From positions 1-57,663 of the forward strand of contig JACQJO010000039.1 of assembly GCA_016205025.1 (NCBI GenBank): a stretch of DNA of 57,663 nt, in the 5' to 3' direction. Shown in pieces: positions 15,767 through 24,024 of the stretch. The stretch comes from Elusimicrobiota bacterium (GTDB lineage Bacteria; Elusimicrobiota; Elusimicrobia; JACQPE01). Positions within the stretch are counted from its first letter, which is position 1; each line of letters begins with the position of its first letter. The notes beneath the pieces are model-generated. The model was not told the origin of the DNA, ran no database searches, and saw only the letters and a list, made by a program, of their open reading frames with translations. A program made the translations under genes and the position numbers.

Positions 15767-16861
15767 TCGAACTTTAAGACTGGCCATCGCGATCAAAGCC
15801 AGCACTATCCCGGCGATCCAAAAACGCACTACGACTTTGGGCTCCGGGATTCCAGAAAGCTCAAAATGGTGATGAAGGGGGGACATGCGAAATACTCTCC
15901 TGCCTTTGGTCAGTTTAAAGTAAGAAATCTGGATAACGACGGAGGCGGCTTCCGCTAAAAATACGCCCCCGATAATGGGAAGCAAAAGCTCCTGCTTGGC
16001 CACGATGGAAACATAAACCAACAGCGCGCCTAAAGGCAAGGACCCCGTGTCTCCCATAAAAACCTGCGCCGGGTAGCTGTTAAACCATAAAAATCCCAAT
16101 CCGGCTCCCACCAAAGCCGCCAGCACGATGGTCAGCTCTCCGGCTTCCGGCACCGAGATGATTCTTAAATACTGCGAGAATCGGGCATGGCCCGCCAAAT
16201 AAACAAACACCAGCGTCGCTCCGCCCGCGATCACCAAGTTGCCCACCGCCAAGCCATCTAAACCATCCGTTAAATTAACGGAGTTGGCAAACCCGACGAA
16301 AAGGATCATCGCCAAAAAGAAATACAGAACGCCCAGATTCAAATAGGTCTCTTTAACATAAGGAACATTCACATGGAGCGCGAACTGGGCGTTAGGCGGA
16401 TAAAGAGCCAGATAAAAAGCGAAGAGACCCGCAAATCCGATCTGCAAAATAAACTTGACGCGTGAACTGATGCCTTCGGACTTTCCCTCGCTCCTGACCC
16501 CCCGGATTTTAACCCAATCATCCCAAAACCCCAAGGCGCCGAAAGCAACCAAAAGAGCGGCCGCGATGACGACAAAACGGTTGTCCAGCCTGGCCCAAAG
16601 AATGATCGAGGCGAACATCGCGGTCAAAATCAGAATGCCGCCGCCCACTGGAACGCCGGTCTTTGCTTTGTGGCTTTCGGGAGCAAAAACCTTCGGCCGG
16701 TGAACCAAGCCGCGGCCAACAAGCCAAGCGATCACTCGGGGTCCCAACAAAACGCACAAAAGAAAAGCGGTAACCACCGCCGCGCCGGAGCGAAACGTGA
16801 TGTAAGAAAAAACGTTGAATCCGAAGTAGTAATCGCGCAGGGATGAAAGATAATAAAGCAT
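15764..16861 (-). CDS. mraY: Phospho-N-acetylmuramoyl-pentapeptide transferase
   Basis: MraY transfers phospho-MurNAc-pentapeptide to undecaprenyl phosphate, making lipid I at the inner membrane. The 365-residue protein has about ten membrane helices and intact catalytic motifs: SHKAKTGVPVGGG, WDDWVKI, NSVNLTDGLDGLA with the DGLDG aspartates, and FMGDTGSLPLGALL. The C-terminal SPLHHHFELSG carries the His cluster. The ATG abuts the murF stop (shared base at 16861), so murF-mraY are translationally coupled. The 3' end runs into a mirror repeat. Confidence 0.97.
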   Translation of the reverse strand: MLYYLSSLRDYYFGFNVFSYITFRSGAAVVTAFLLCVLLGPRVIAWLVGRGLVHRPKVFAPESHKAKTGVPVGGGILILTAMFASIILWARLDNRFVVIAAALLVAFGALGFWDDWVKIRGVRSEGKSEGISSRVKFILQIGFAGLFAFYLALYPPNAQFALHVNVPYVKETYLNLGVLYFFLAMILFVGFANSVNLTDGLDGLAVGNLVIAGGATLVFVYLAGHARFSQYLRIISVPEAGELTIVLAALVGAGLGFLWFNSYPAQVFMGDTGSLPLGALLVYVSIVAKQELLLPIIGGVFLAEAASVVIQISYFKLTKGRRVFRMSPLHHHFELSGIPEPKVVVRFWIAGIVLALIAMASLKVR

Positions 16862-18300
16862 TACAGGGTTTCGCTTTTTAATCCCTCAATCAACGTTTCC
16901 AGGGCTTCAGCGCGGGAGGCTTTAAAGAAAAGCGCGCATGGTAGAGAACCGCGGGCGGCCTCTTCTTTGATAAAACCTAATGCCTTATCTTTGGTTAAAC
17001 AAGAAACAGGGCCGGCGCTTTGAGCGGAACTCAAAGAACTGGCCAACGCTTGGGCCAAGGATCCTCCCACCGCGACGAAGGTGGTTTCCCCCAGTAAATG
17101 TTCAGCCTTAGCCTGTGAAGCGATGGCCGCGCCCACCTCTTCATGGAGATTGCGCTCCTGGCGTCCCAATTCCCTCATTTCCCCCAAAATCACAATTTTT
17201 CTGGTGCCCCTGTAAGCCCGCAGAAAACCCAAAACGCTGTCCGTCATTGAAGCCGGGTTGGCGTTATAGGCGTCGTTGACAACAATATATTGATTTTTGG
17301 CGCCCAACCGAATTTTCTCCCCCCGCATGGCTGCCGGCGGCGTTTGGCTTAAAGCGTGAAGAATGCTTTTGGGCGCCACCCCGAAATGCAGGCCGCAGCA
17401 AAAAGCGGCCAGGGCGTTTAACACCGGCCCCGTTCCCACCGCGGCGATGGAAAAAGTCCCGCAAAGCGTTTTACGGTGGCGCACGCTGACCGTCGTGGCC
17501 TGGGGTCCTCGGTTTTCTATTTGGCCGCAAACATCGCAGTCTTTTCCAAAGCCAAACGTCTTGTACTGGTATCCGGGGAACCGCACCGGCAACTGGCGAA
17601 GCCAGGGGTCTTCGGCCCAATAAATGACCGCACCCCGGGGCGCCAACCCTTTTAAAATTTCAGCTTTTACCTCAAAAGTTTGGGCGACACTGCCGAATGT
17701 CTCCAGATGCGCGGACGAAATATTGGTTAACACAGCCACGTTGGGTTTGGCCATTAAAGAAAGGTGAGTGATATCGCCTTTTTTTCTGGCCGCCATTTCC
17801 CAGACGGCATGCTGATGCTGTTGACCCAGCTCCAGGATTGCCAAAGGGCATCCTATCTCGTTATTAAAATTACCCGGACTAACGGCTGTTGGACCCTTCA
17901 TGGACAACACCGCGCCCACCATCTCTTTTGTTGATGTTTTGCCGTTGGAGCCCGTAATCGCGACCACCGGCGTTTTCGGGAATAACGCCCGATGGGCCCC
18001 AGCCAAACGCCCCAAGGCCGCAAGGCCGCTCGCCACCTTGACCAAAATAAAATTAGCCGGCAAGCCTTCGAATCGTTCGCGGCTCACCACCGCGCCCAAG
18101 GCTCCCTTTTTGGCCGCCTCGGCCACATAATTATTGCCGTCTTTACTGGCTCCCTCAATCACCCAAAAAAACTGCCCTGCGGCGATTTTGCGCGAATCAA
18201 TAGAGATCGAAGAAATGGCCGCACCGGGATTGCCACGCAAAATTTTGCCTTGGCAAGCTTGAGACAATGTCGCTACGGTCCAATATTTTGAAAGGTCCAT
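16861..18300 (-). CDS. murF: UDP-N-acetylmuramoyl-tripeptide-D-alanyl-D-alanine ligase
   Basis: MurF adds D-Ala-D-Ala to the UDP-MurNAc tripeptide. The start is ATG 18300 (MDLSKYWTVATLSQ), because upstream in-frame codons would overlap the divergent aminotransferase gene and lack family similarity. The 479-residue protein has the N-terminal domain (SIDSRKIAAGQFFWVIEGASKDGNNYV in part), the ATP loop VVAITGSNGKTSTKEM, WEMAARKKGDI, VLTNISSAHLETFGS and NDAYNANPASM. It heads the operon murF-mraY-murD-ftsW. I do not see murE, murG, murC or ddl here, so the cluster is a subset of the usual dcw order. Confidence 0.95.
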   Translation of the reverse strand: MDLSKYWTVATLSQACQGKILRGNPGAAISSISIDSRKIAAGQFFWVIEGASKDGNNYVAEAAKKGALGAVVSRERFEGLPANFILVKVASGLAALGRLAGAHRALFPKTPVVAITGSNGKTSTKEMVGAVLSMKGPTAVSPGNFNNEIGCPLAILELGQQHQHAVWEMAARKKGDITHLSLMAKPNVAVLTNISSAHLETFGSVAQTFEVKAEILKGLAPRGAVIYWAEDPWLRQLPVRFPGYQYKTFGFGKDCDVCGQIENRGPQATTVSVRHRKTLCGTFSIAAVGTGPVLNALAAFCCGLHFGVAPKSILHALSQTPPAAMRGEKIRLGAKNQYIVVNDAYNANPASMTDSVLGFLRAYRGTRKIVILGEMRELGRQERNLHEEVGAAIASQAKAEHLLGETTFVAVGGSLAQALASSLSSAQSAGPVSCLTKDKALGFIKEEAARGSLPCALFFKASRAEALETLIEGLKSETL

Positions 18301-18342
18301 AAATCCAATGGGTATCAAGATTTTAGGTAAACTAAAAGCGCC

Positions 18343-19722
18343 GTGAACCAAAAAAATACCGCCGGCCCAAAAGCTAAGGCCTGGGTCGCCCGTGATGAGC
18401 GGGTCATTTCCTCCTCCTACACCCGAAGCTACCCCGCCGTTATTGTGCGCGGCCGGGGGCTAAAAACTTGGGACGCGGACGGCAGGGAATATCTTGATTT
18501 TTCGGCCGGCATCGCGGTGGTGGCCACCGGCCACTGCCATCCGCGCGTGGTGCGCGCGATTCAAAAACAGGCCGCAGAGCTCATCCATATGTCCGGCACC
18601 GACTTCTACTACCCTTCGCAGATCAGGCTGGCTGAAAAACTTTCGGAAATTTTCCCGGGCAAAGAAAAAGCCAAAATTTTTTATGGCAACTCCGGAACCG
18701 AAGCCATTGAAGCCGGCATGAAGCTGGCCCGATGGAAAACCCGGCGGCCGCGCTACTTGGCCTTCACCAGCGCTTTTCACGGAAGAACATTCGGATCGCT
18801 TTCTTTGACCAATTCCAAGGCGGTGCAAAGAGAAGGCTTCGGCCCTCTTTTGCCGCAGGTGGATCACGCGCCCTTTGCCTATTGCTACCGATGCCCTCTG
18901 AATTTGAAATACCCTTCCTGCAAAATCGCTTGCGCCGATTATATTGAGGATGAAATTTTCCGAACGCGCGTTCCGGCCGAAGAGGTGGCGGCTATTGTGG
19001 TGGAACCCATCCAAGGGGAGGGCGGCTATGTTGTGCCGCCGCCCGAATGGCTGGTCAAAATTAAAAAAATAGCGGAAAAACACGGAATGCTCCTGATCGC
19101 CGATGAGGTGCAATCCGGCATGGGGCGCACCGGCAAAATGTTCGCGGTGGAACATTTTAAAGTCAACCCGGATATGATCGCTTTAGCCAAAGGCATCGCC
19201 TCTGGAATGCCCCTGGGGGTTCTCTTGGCTCGCGCCAGTCTCATGACCTGGCCCCCCGGCGCTCACGCTTCAACCTTCGGCGGCAACCCGGTATCCTCGG
19301 AAGCGGCCTTGGTCACTATCGAACTGATCGAAAAACAGCTCATGCAAAATGCCCGAGAGCAAGGCAAATATTTCATTCGCGAATTAAAAAAACTGCAAAA
19401 AGAATTCGAGGTTATCGGCGATGTCCGCGGCTTAGGGCTGATGATCGGCGTTGAATTAGTTAAAGACCGTGAAACCAAAGAACGGGCCCCGGAACTGCGT
19501 AGCGCCATTGTGGAGGCCTGCTTTGAAAAGGGCCTGCTTATCTTGGGTTGCGGACCCAACACCCTGCGCTTATGCCCCCCGCTTACCGCCGCGCGAAAGG
19601 ATATTGACCGAGCGCTCGGTATTTTACGAGCGGCCTTCAAGCAGAAAACAGAGCAACCCAAAGGACCGACCGCCAATGGCAAGACGCCCAGGCGCTCGGT
19701 TCGTCACCAAAAAACAGTCTAA
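18343..19722 (+). CDS. Class III pyridoxal-phosphate aminotransferase
   Basis: A 459-residue fold-type I aminotransferase of the acetylornithine/4-aminobutyrate group. The PLP lysine lies in ALAKGIASGMPLG, the Asp that binds the pyridine ring in LIADEVQSGMGRTG, and substrate and phosphate contacts in FYGNSGTEAIEAGMKLAR and HASTFGGNP. A Cys-rich insertion, YCYRCPLNLKYPSCKIAC, resembles archaeal-type GabT-like enzymes rather than typical ArgD. Substrate specificity cannot be read from the sequence. The start is GTG 18343, with a TAAACT -10-like hexamer 9 nt upstream and no ribosome binding site. The C-terminal 25 residues (TEQPKGPTANGKTPRRSV in part) are basic and probably unstructured. It is divergent from murF. 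Confidence 0.88.
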   Translation: MNQKNTAGPKAKAWVARDERVISSSYTRSYPAVIVRGRGLKTWDADGREYLDFSAGIAVVATGHCHPRVVRAIQKQAAELIHMSGTDFYYPSQIRLAEKLSEIFPGKEKAKIFYGNSGTEAIEAGMKLARWKTRRPRYLAFTSAFHGRTFGSLSLTNSKAVQREGFGPLLPQVDHAPFAYCYRCPLNLKYPSCKIACADYIEDEIFRTRVPAEEVAAIVVEPIQGEGGYVVPPPEWLVKIKKIAEKHGMLLIADEVQSGMGRTGKMFAVEHFKVNPDMIALAKGIASGMPLGVLLARASLMTWPPGAHASTFGGNPVSSEAALVTIELIEKQLMQNAREQGKYFIRELKKLQKEFEVIGDVRGLGLMIGVELVKDRETKERAPELRSAIVEACFEKGLLILGCGPNTLRLCPPLTAARKDIDRALGILRAAFKQKTEQPKGPTANGKTPRRSVRHQKTV

Positions 19723-19759
19723 ATCCGGCCTGCCGCCCAAAAATAGCCCCCAACCTCTC

Positions 19760-19788
19760 TTGACAAACACCTGAACTAGCCCCATCCT
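19760..19788 (+). promoter_or_regulatory. Possible promoter for the structured RNA
   Basis: A consensus TTGACA -35 hexamer lies at 19760-19765. The -10 position at 17 bp (CATCCT, 19783-19788) is poor. Transcription from here would start near 19795, at the base of the first RNA hairpin. That fit is the main support. Confidence 0.35.
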
Positions 19789-19794
19789 TTATGG

Positions 19795-19970
19795 TTGAGA
19801 GAGGGCCGATACCCAAGCCGCCAGGGGTATGGCCCAAAAGCAGCCTACCTCGAAAAGGCAAATCCGTCAGGGGGAGGCGGAGGCGCGAAGCCAAAGGGCC
19901 CGCTGGTTAAGGAAGCGCTCTCCTCATTAAAAGCTTCCTACCATGGGCAGCCTGGCTACCGAAGGTTCTA
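19795..19970 (+). ncRNA. Candidate c-di-GMP type I (GEMM) riboswitch
   Basis: Three blocks match the GEMM aptamer order: AAAGGCAAATCCG (19855-19866 region), then CGGAGGCGCGAAGCCAAAGG (from 19878), and after a variable hairpin GGCAGCCTGGCTACCGAAGG (19946-19965). These correspond to the conserved GGCAAACC, GGACGCAAAGCC and GGTAGCCGGGTTACCGA segments of GEMM aptamers. The P1b loop is larger than the usual GAAA tetraloop. A strong 11-bp hairpin (19803-19814 with 19825-19835) precedes the aptamer. No gene follows on the plus strand: a 494-bp inverted-repeat element begins about 55 bp further on, so the switch appears orphaned. Type I versus the cGAMP variant cannot be decided by eye. Confidence 0.5.
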
Positions 19971-20025
19971 CCAAGCTTCAATTAACGAACGTCCTTATCG
20001 AATGAAAACTCACTCATTGGGACCT

Positions 20026-20519
20026 CATCCCCACTAAGTTAATTTTTCAGATATTTTTTACCTCCAGGTATCCGGGCAAAGGAAGCCCATCCCATGACCC
20101 TTTTTTTCCTCTTGCTTCTGGGTTTTATTTTCTTTTTGACTAAGATTTCCTCTAGCATTGTCCAGGCCCAACCCTTCTGCGAGATGTCCGGCCGTTTCAA
20201 CTGAGTTCTAGGGTTAGCTTGGCCAAGCTCCAGCCATTGCCCCTCCAAAAGAGCCTGGTACTTACAAGCTACAGCCATTTTGGGGAAAAGCTTGGCGGGG
20301 GAAATATCCTCCGGCGGGGTGTTGTTTATTTTTATCCTTTCCTTTTTTCATTATAGACATAGCTCCCTCCCGTGTTATTTTTCAGACTCTCCCCGCGGAA
20401 CTTGCGATAAGAAAGAAAAAGAAGAAAGGGTACTTTACGATGAAGGAAGGTGGGAGGGCAAGGGGGTCTTTCTTTTTCTTCTTTAAGCGCGGGGGTTAAA
20501 AATTAACTTAGTGGGGATG
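20026..20519. mobile_element. 494-bp element with 22-bp perfect terminal inverted repeats
   Basis: The first 22 bp (20026-20047, starting CATCCCCACTAAGTTAA) are the exact reverse complement of the last 22 bp (20498-20519). A 10-bp word TCATTGGGAC lies 2 bp outside the left end (20014-20023) and directly outside the right end (20520-20529), as a target duplication might, though the left copy does not abut perfectly. A second, slightly diverged copy of the left end follows at 20531-20558. No recognisable transposase is present, so this would be a non-autonomous (MITE-like) element. Confidence 0.6.
20039..20278 (-). CDS. Weak hypothetical ORF inside the inverted-repeat element
   Basis: A 79-codon frame with a very basic centre (VKKKIKPRSKRKKR). 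I recognise no family, and there is no ribosome binding site before the ATG. Its end overlaps the left terminal repeat. It may be chance; it is listed because it is the only frame of any length inside the element. Confidence 0.25.
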   Translation of the reverse strand: MAVACKYQALLEGQWLELGQANPRTQLKRPDISQKGWAWTMLEEILVKKKIKPRSKRKKRVMGWASFARIPGGKKYLKN

Positions 20520-20547
20520 TCATTGGGACTCATCCCCGCTAAGTTAA
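20503..20547. repeat. 45-bp palindrome at the right end of the element
   Basis: A 17-bp stem (20503-20519 with 20531-20547, one G-T mismatch) encloses an 11-nt loop containing TCATTGGGACT. It is formed by the right terminal repeat and the extra diverged copy of the left end. Confidence 0.75.
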
Positions 20548-20600
20548 TTTCTCAGATAGCATCCCAATTCCCTGATTGACGACGACAGGCTGAAACAAAG

Positions 20601-21431
20601 CTAAAGTTTGCTCAAAAACAGCTGAATTTTCTGCCAATAAGCCGGGCCGGCCTCGAAACGGGCGTCATTGTGGGTGCCGGAAATCTCAAAAAACTCCTTG
20701 GGATCTTTGGCTAAACGATAGAGTTTCTCTCCTAATTCAAACGGAATAATATCGTCTTGACGGCTATGGATAATCAGCTTGGGAGCGCTCACCCGGCTTA
20801 ATTTTCCGGCTGCGTCGAATTTCTGGCGCACAAACAAATGAAACGGCAAGAAAGGATAGACCACGCGCGCCATGTCTTTGACTGAAGAAAGAGCGCCCTC
20901 CGTTACGACTGCCCCAACCTCAACGTTGCCGGCCAAGTCCGCTGCCACCGCGCCGCCCAGGGACTCCCCGAACAAAACAATCTTCTCGGGCGACACCTTC
21001 TTTTCTTTGGTTAAAAACTGATAAGCGGCCAGCGCGTCTTGGTAAAGTCCTTTTTCCGAAGGACTGCCCTCGCTTTGCCCGTAACCCCGGTAATCAAAAA
21101 TAAAAACATAGAATCCTAAATCGTAAAAAGCTTTGATCGTTTCTAACCGATGGCTGATATTGCCGCCATTGCCGTGGCAGAAAAGGACCGCTTGCTTAAA
21201 ATTTTGATGCCCGATCCACCAGCCGTGAATCTTAACGCCGTCGGCCGCCGTTAACCAAACATCCTCAAAGTTTAAACCCACGGCTTGCGGAGTCGCCTCG
21301 ATAATCCGTTCCGGATGGTAAAGGTTGGCCTGCTCTAAAATTCCCGTAAACCAATAAATAAAAAATAAACCGCCCGCTAAAATTAGACCTAACTGCAAAA
21401 ATGGCATTTTAGAAAATGCTGGCAAGGGCAC
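20601..21431 (-). CDS. Membrane-anchored alpha/beta hydrolase
   Basis: A 276-residue serine hydrolase of the BEM46/YqkD-like group. An N-terminal membrane segment (FLQLGLILAGGLFFIYWFTGIL) is followed by the alpha/beta fold: the HGNGGN oxyanion motif near residue 85, the nucleophile elbow GESLGGAVA, an acid in HSRQDDIIPFE and the final His in SGTHNDARF. The substrate is unknown; relatives are esterases or thioesterases. Its ATG overlaps by one base the stop of the upstream nucleotidyltransferase gene, so the two are probably co-transcribed, though no functional link is obvious. Confidence 0.85.
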   Translation of the reverse strand: MPLPAFSKMPFLQLGLILAGGLFFIYWFTGILEQANLYHPERIIEATPQAVGLNFEDVWLTAADGVKIHGWWIGHQNFKQAVLFCHGNGGNISHRLETIKAFYDLGFYVFIFDYRGYGQSEGSPSEKGLYQDALAAYQFLTKEKKVSPEKIVLFGESLGGAVAADLAGNVEVGAVVTEGALSSVKDMARVVYPFLPFHLFVRQKFDAAGKLSRVSAPKLIIHSRQDDIIPFELGEKLYRLAKDPKEFFEISGTHNDARFEAGPAYWQKIQLFLSKL

Positions 21432-21994
21432 TAAGGCAGACTTTTTAGCAGCTGCTCCAGACGCGATAAAACCTGGGACTGACTATCCGCTGATTTCCAG
21501 GCATTGGCCCATTGCTTCATGTACGAAACGTCCAATTTTTTTGCGTGTTTTAAGGCCACGTTTTTAACATCTAATATATCCTTGTCACGGTTAGCGATTA
21601 ATTTCATTAAAATCAGGTCTTCCGGGGAAGGCACGCGGATCGAATACTTGTCCACCAAAATCGCGCGGGATCGCGACAACATTTCCATTTCAAAAGCTGT
21701 TGCGGCAATTAAAAAATCAACCCCCAAGGAATCCATCTTCGCCTGAAACATGAAACTGTTCTTGATGTTGACCAAAGATTTTTGCTCATCAAGATCAAAA
21801 CCAGCCGTTTTTGCTTTTTGCAGAAATCCCGGCGCGTCCTCCTGCCCAATATACACGATCGCGTCAAAATCGCTGGTAAAGCGGGGCTCTCCTAAAATAC
21901 TGCTGGCCACAGCGCCTACAATAACATAGGGATAGCCGCAATGATCTAAAAAACGATAAGTTTTAGCGACGGGTTCCGGGGGTAACCCTAGCAT
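21431..21994 (-). CDS. Nucleotidyltransferase-fold protein (DUF6036/AbiEii-like)
   Basis: A 187-residue protein with a minimal nucleotidyltransferase core. YVIVGAVASSILGEPRFTSDFDAIVYI has a G(A/S)xAxxxxG...T.D.D arrangement, with the acidic residues in SDFDAIV. A third strand with VDFLIAATAFE supplies the remaining acid, and LEDLILMKL-like PSPEDLILMKLIANRDKDILDV is typical of AbiEii/DUF6036 nucleotidyltransferases. Such proteins often form toxin-antitoxin pairs with a small partner. Here the partner would be the 82-residue gene that overlaps its start by 7 bp. Whether it is a toxin or a repair-type enzyme is not visible. Confidence 0.75.
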   Translation of the reverse strand: MLGLPPEPVAKTYRFLDHCGYPYVIVGAVASSILGEPRFTSDFDAIVYIGQEDAPGFLQKAKTAGFDLDEQKSLVNIKNSFMFQAKMDSLGVDFLIAATAFEMEMLSRSRAILVDKYSIRVPSPEDLILMKLIANRDKDILDVKNVALKHAKKLDVSYMKQWANAWKSADSQSQVLSRLEQLLKSLP

Positions 21995-22236
21995 GACGTC
22001 TGACGTTTAACATTGGGGTCGATAAATAAACACAAACCGCGTGGAGTATCCGGCGATTCCTCGATAGGCAAAGAGTTACCCCACTGCAACAGGCCATGCA
22101 ACTGCCGCGCAGCCTCCTCGTAAGACAGGGCCTCCAATTCTTTGGCACGCTCTGCCTCGGCCCATTTGAGATAAGCCGCCTGCTCCTCGGGGCTCATGGA
22201 CATCCATTTAGCTAAACCTAGCTCGTAACCCATCAT
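21988..22236 (-). CDS. Small acidic partner of the nucleotidyltransferase
   Basis: An 82-residue protein, helical and acidic in its first half (SPEEQAAYLKWAEAERAKELEALSYEEAARQLHG in part). I recognise no family. It overlaps the downstream nucleotidyltransferase gene by 7 bp. A TATACT lies at 22241-22246, only 4 nt before the first ATG, so the transcript may be leaderless. By size, order and overlap it could be the antitoxin of a two-gene module, but this is inference from organisation. Confidence 0.6.
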   Translation of the reverse strand: MMGYELGLAKWMSMSPEEQAAYLKWAEAERAKELEALSYEEAARQLHGLLQWGNSLPIEESPDTPRGLCLFIDPNVKRQTSC

Positions 22237-22296
22237 TTCTAGTATACCACCCCACCCATCTACCAGCCAGAAGAAGAGCTGCGGATAAAAAGATCG

Positions 22297-24024
22297 TTAC
22301 AGTTTCAGGAGATGACGGCCGAGGGCGCGGGTGATCATGCGCAGGCGGTCGGGCCAGGAAAGGCGCAGGAGATTGGTTTTAACCACGCCCTTGGTGAAAA
22401 AAGTTTTTTGGGAATAATCAATGTTGACGTTGACTATAACCGGCTTTTTGTTGCCGACAACGCCGACCGCTTCCTTAATAACGCCTTCAATGAAGGTATC
22501 GTTGGGCATATCAAAATAAGCGGCGCCCACCGTCTGGGCGAAAGCTTTCAAATCATAATCATGCAGCACGCTGCAGGTGTCGCGATTAAGCGTAGTTCGC
22601 TGAAACTGAACAATTTGGCCGAGCTCTCCATCTCTTAAAACAAACACCATCACGCCCGCTCCATAATTGGCCGCGGTAATCAGCTCCAAGCCGGTCATCA
22701 AGAGCGCCCCGTCGCCCGCCAAGGCTGCCACCGGCCGGTTGGGGTTAGCCATCTTAGCTCCGATCGCTGCCGGCACAGAGTAACCCATGCAGGAGTAATC
22801 CACCGGCCCGAAAAAAGAGGCGGGCTTGGTCAACCTTAAAAATTCCATCGCCAGAAAAGTGCCGTTGCCGCTGTCAGTGGTGTAGATCGCCTCGGGACCC
22901 AAAATTTCCTGAAGGGTTTTTAAAAAATGGGCGGGCGTCACTTTGCCCAAAGCGGTATTGGCCAGCCAATATCTCCACAACTCTTGATGCCCGCTCTTAA
23001 TCTCTTCTTCCAGCGCGTTATTCTTGGGCCGCACGCGCACTCGATCCAGCAGTCCTTCCAAAAACTTACCCGCGTCCGAAGCGATACCCAAGCGAGCTTT
23101 GTAATTCTTGTTCAATACTTCGGGATTAATATCCACATGAATTAAATTTTCCGGGGGGTTAATCCCGTAGCTCGCGGTGGCCACCTCTCCGAAACGGCAC
23201 CCAATCGCTAAAAGGCAATCCGCGCGATTGGTAATTTCTTGGACGAATGCGGGAGCCTGGTTGCCAAACCCATTCCAAAGCCATAAAGGATGCGTTTCCG
23301 AAAAAACGCCCTTGCCCGTAATGGTGGTGGTAACCGGCGCGCCCAAAGCCTCGGCCAGCCGGATCAAGGCGGGGGAACATCCCCTGGCCCCATTGCCTAT
23401 ATAAAGGAAAGGGGATTTGGACGCATTAAGAATATCGGCCGCCTGGTCGATCTGGGCGGACGCGGCGGCGGGCGGTGTTTCGATGCCGGACTTTTCAATC
23501 TTGAGTTCCGGAATCTCTTCTCCCACCAAATAAAAATTCGCCGGGATTTCGATCGCCACCGGGCCGGGGGTTCCTGATCTGGCCAGCCGGAATGCGGCCT
23601 GAATCATGGGCGCGATATCTTCGGCCCGCTGGGGTTTAAACGTACCCTTAACCACCGGACGAATAACCGCCATCTGATCAATGTGGTGGAGTTGATAGCT
23701 CCTACCGGTATCGGTCCTAATGCCGCAGCCCAAAACCACCAAAGGAATGTTATCCATGTAAGCTTCGGCCACGCCAGACAAGGCATGAGTCAAGCCGGCT
23801 CCGGGAACGACATTGATCACGCCCACTTGATCGGATGAACGAGAAACGCCATCCGCCATAAAGGAAGCGGCCTGCTCGTCGGTAACCAGAATGGGTGTAA
23901 TTTGCTCGGAGCGATCAAGCGCGTCATAGAGCTCGGTGTTGTGAGTGCCGGGAATACCGAAAGTCCAGCGCACACCTTCGGCTTCAAGAGCTTTAACAAC
24001 AATATCCGCGCCATTGATCTTCAT
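22297..24024 (-). CDS. Thiamine-pyrophosphate enzyme, acetolactate-synthase-like
   Basis: A 575-residue TPP-dependent enzyme. The catalytic Glu is in LVTDEQAASFMADG (PYR domain). The central domain has PFLYIGNGARGC. The C-terminal PP domain has GDGALLMTGLELITAANYGAG, the start of the Mg/TPP motif, but the usual NN pair is replaced by VLRDGELGQI, as in some uncharacterised members of the family. It is neither a clear acetolactate synthase (no ilvN partner) nor clearly a benzaldehyde lyase or oxalyl-CoA decarboxylase. It overlaps the GMC oxidoreductase gene by 4 bp and is the last gene of a three-gene operon, so its substrate may be the aldehyde made by that enzyme. Confidence 0.85.
   Translation of the reverse strand: MKINGADIVVKALEAEGVRWTFGIPGTHNTELYDALDRSEQITPILVTDEQAASFMADGVSRSSDQVGVINVVPGAGLTHALSGVAEAYMDNIPLVVLGCGIRTDTGRSYQLHHIDQMAVIRPVVKGTFKPQRAEDIAPMIQAAFRLARSGTPGPVAIEIPANFYLVGEEIPELKIEKSGIETPPAAASAQIDQAADILNASKSPFLYIGNGARGCSPALIRLAEALGAPVTTTITGKGVFSETHPLWLWNGFGNQAPAFVQEITNRADCLLAIGCRFGEVATASYGINPPENLIHVDINPEVLNKNYKARLGIASDAGKFLEGLLDRVRVRPKNNALEEEIKSGHQELWRYWLANTALGKVTPAHFLKTLQEILGPEAIYTTDSGNGTFLAMEFLRLTKPASFFGPVDYSCMGYSVPAAIGAKMANPNRPVAALAGDGALLMTGLELITAANYGAGVMVFVLRDGELGQIVQFQRTTLNRDTCSVLHDYDLKAFAQTVGAAYFDMPNDTFIEGVIKEAVGVVGNKKPVIVNVNIDYSQKTFFTKGVVKTNLLRLSWPDRLRMITRALGRHLLKL

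Larger units (their letters stand above)
19723..20600. other. Gene-poor 0.88-kb region
   Basis: No convincing protein gene lies between the aminotransferase and the hydrolase. The region holds a TTGACA box, a structured RNA candidate (19795-19970), and a 494-bp segment bounded by perfect inverted repeats (20026-20519) with a weak 79-codon minus-strand ORF and a purine-rich/pyrimidine-rich inverted stretch at about 20390-20495. Confidence 0.7.

Noticed and set aside
20280-20486. Plus-strand ORF of 68 codons inside the 494-bp element
   Set aside because: The translation is low complexity (Lys/Glu/Phe runs from purine and pyrimidine tracts) and lacks a ribosome binding site.
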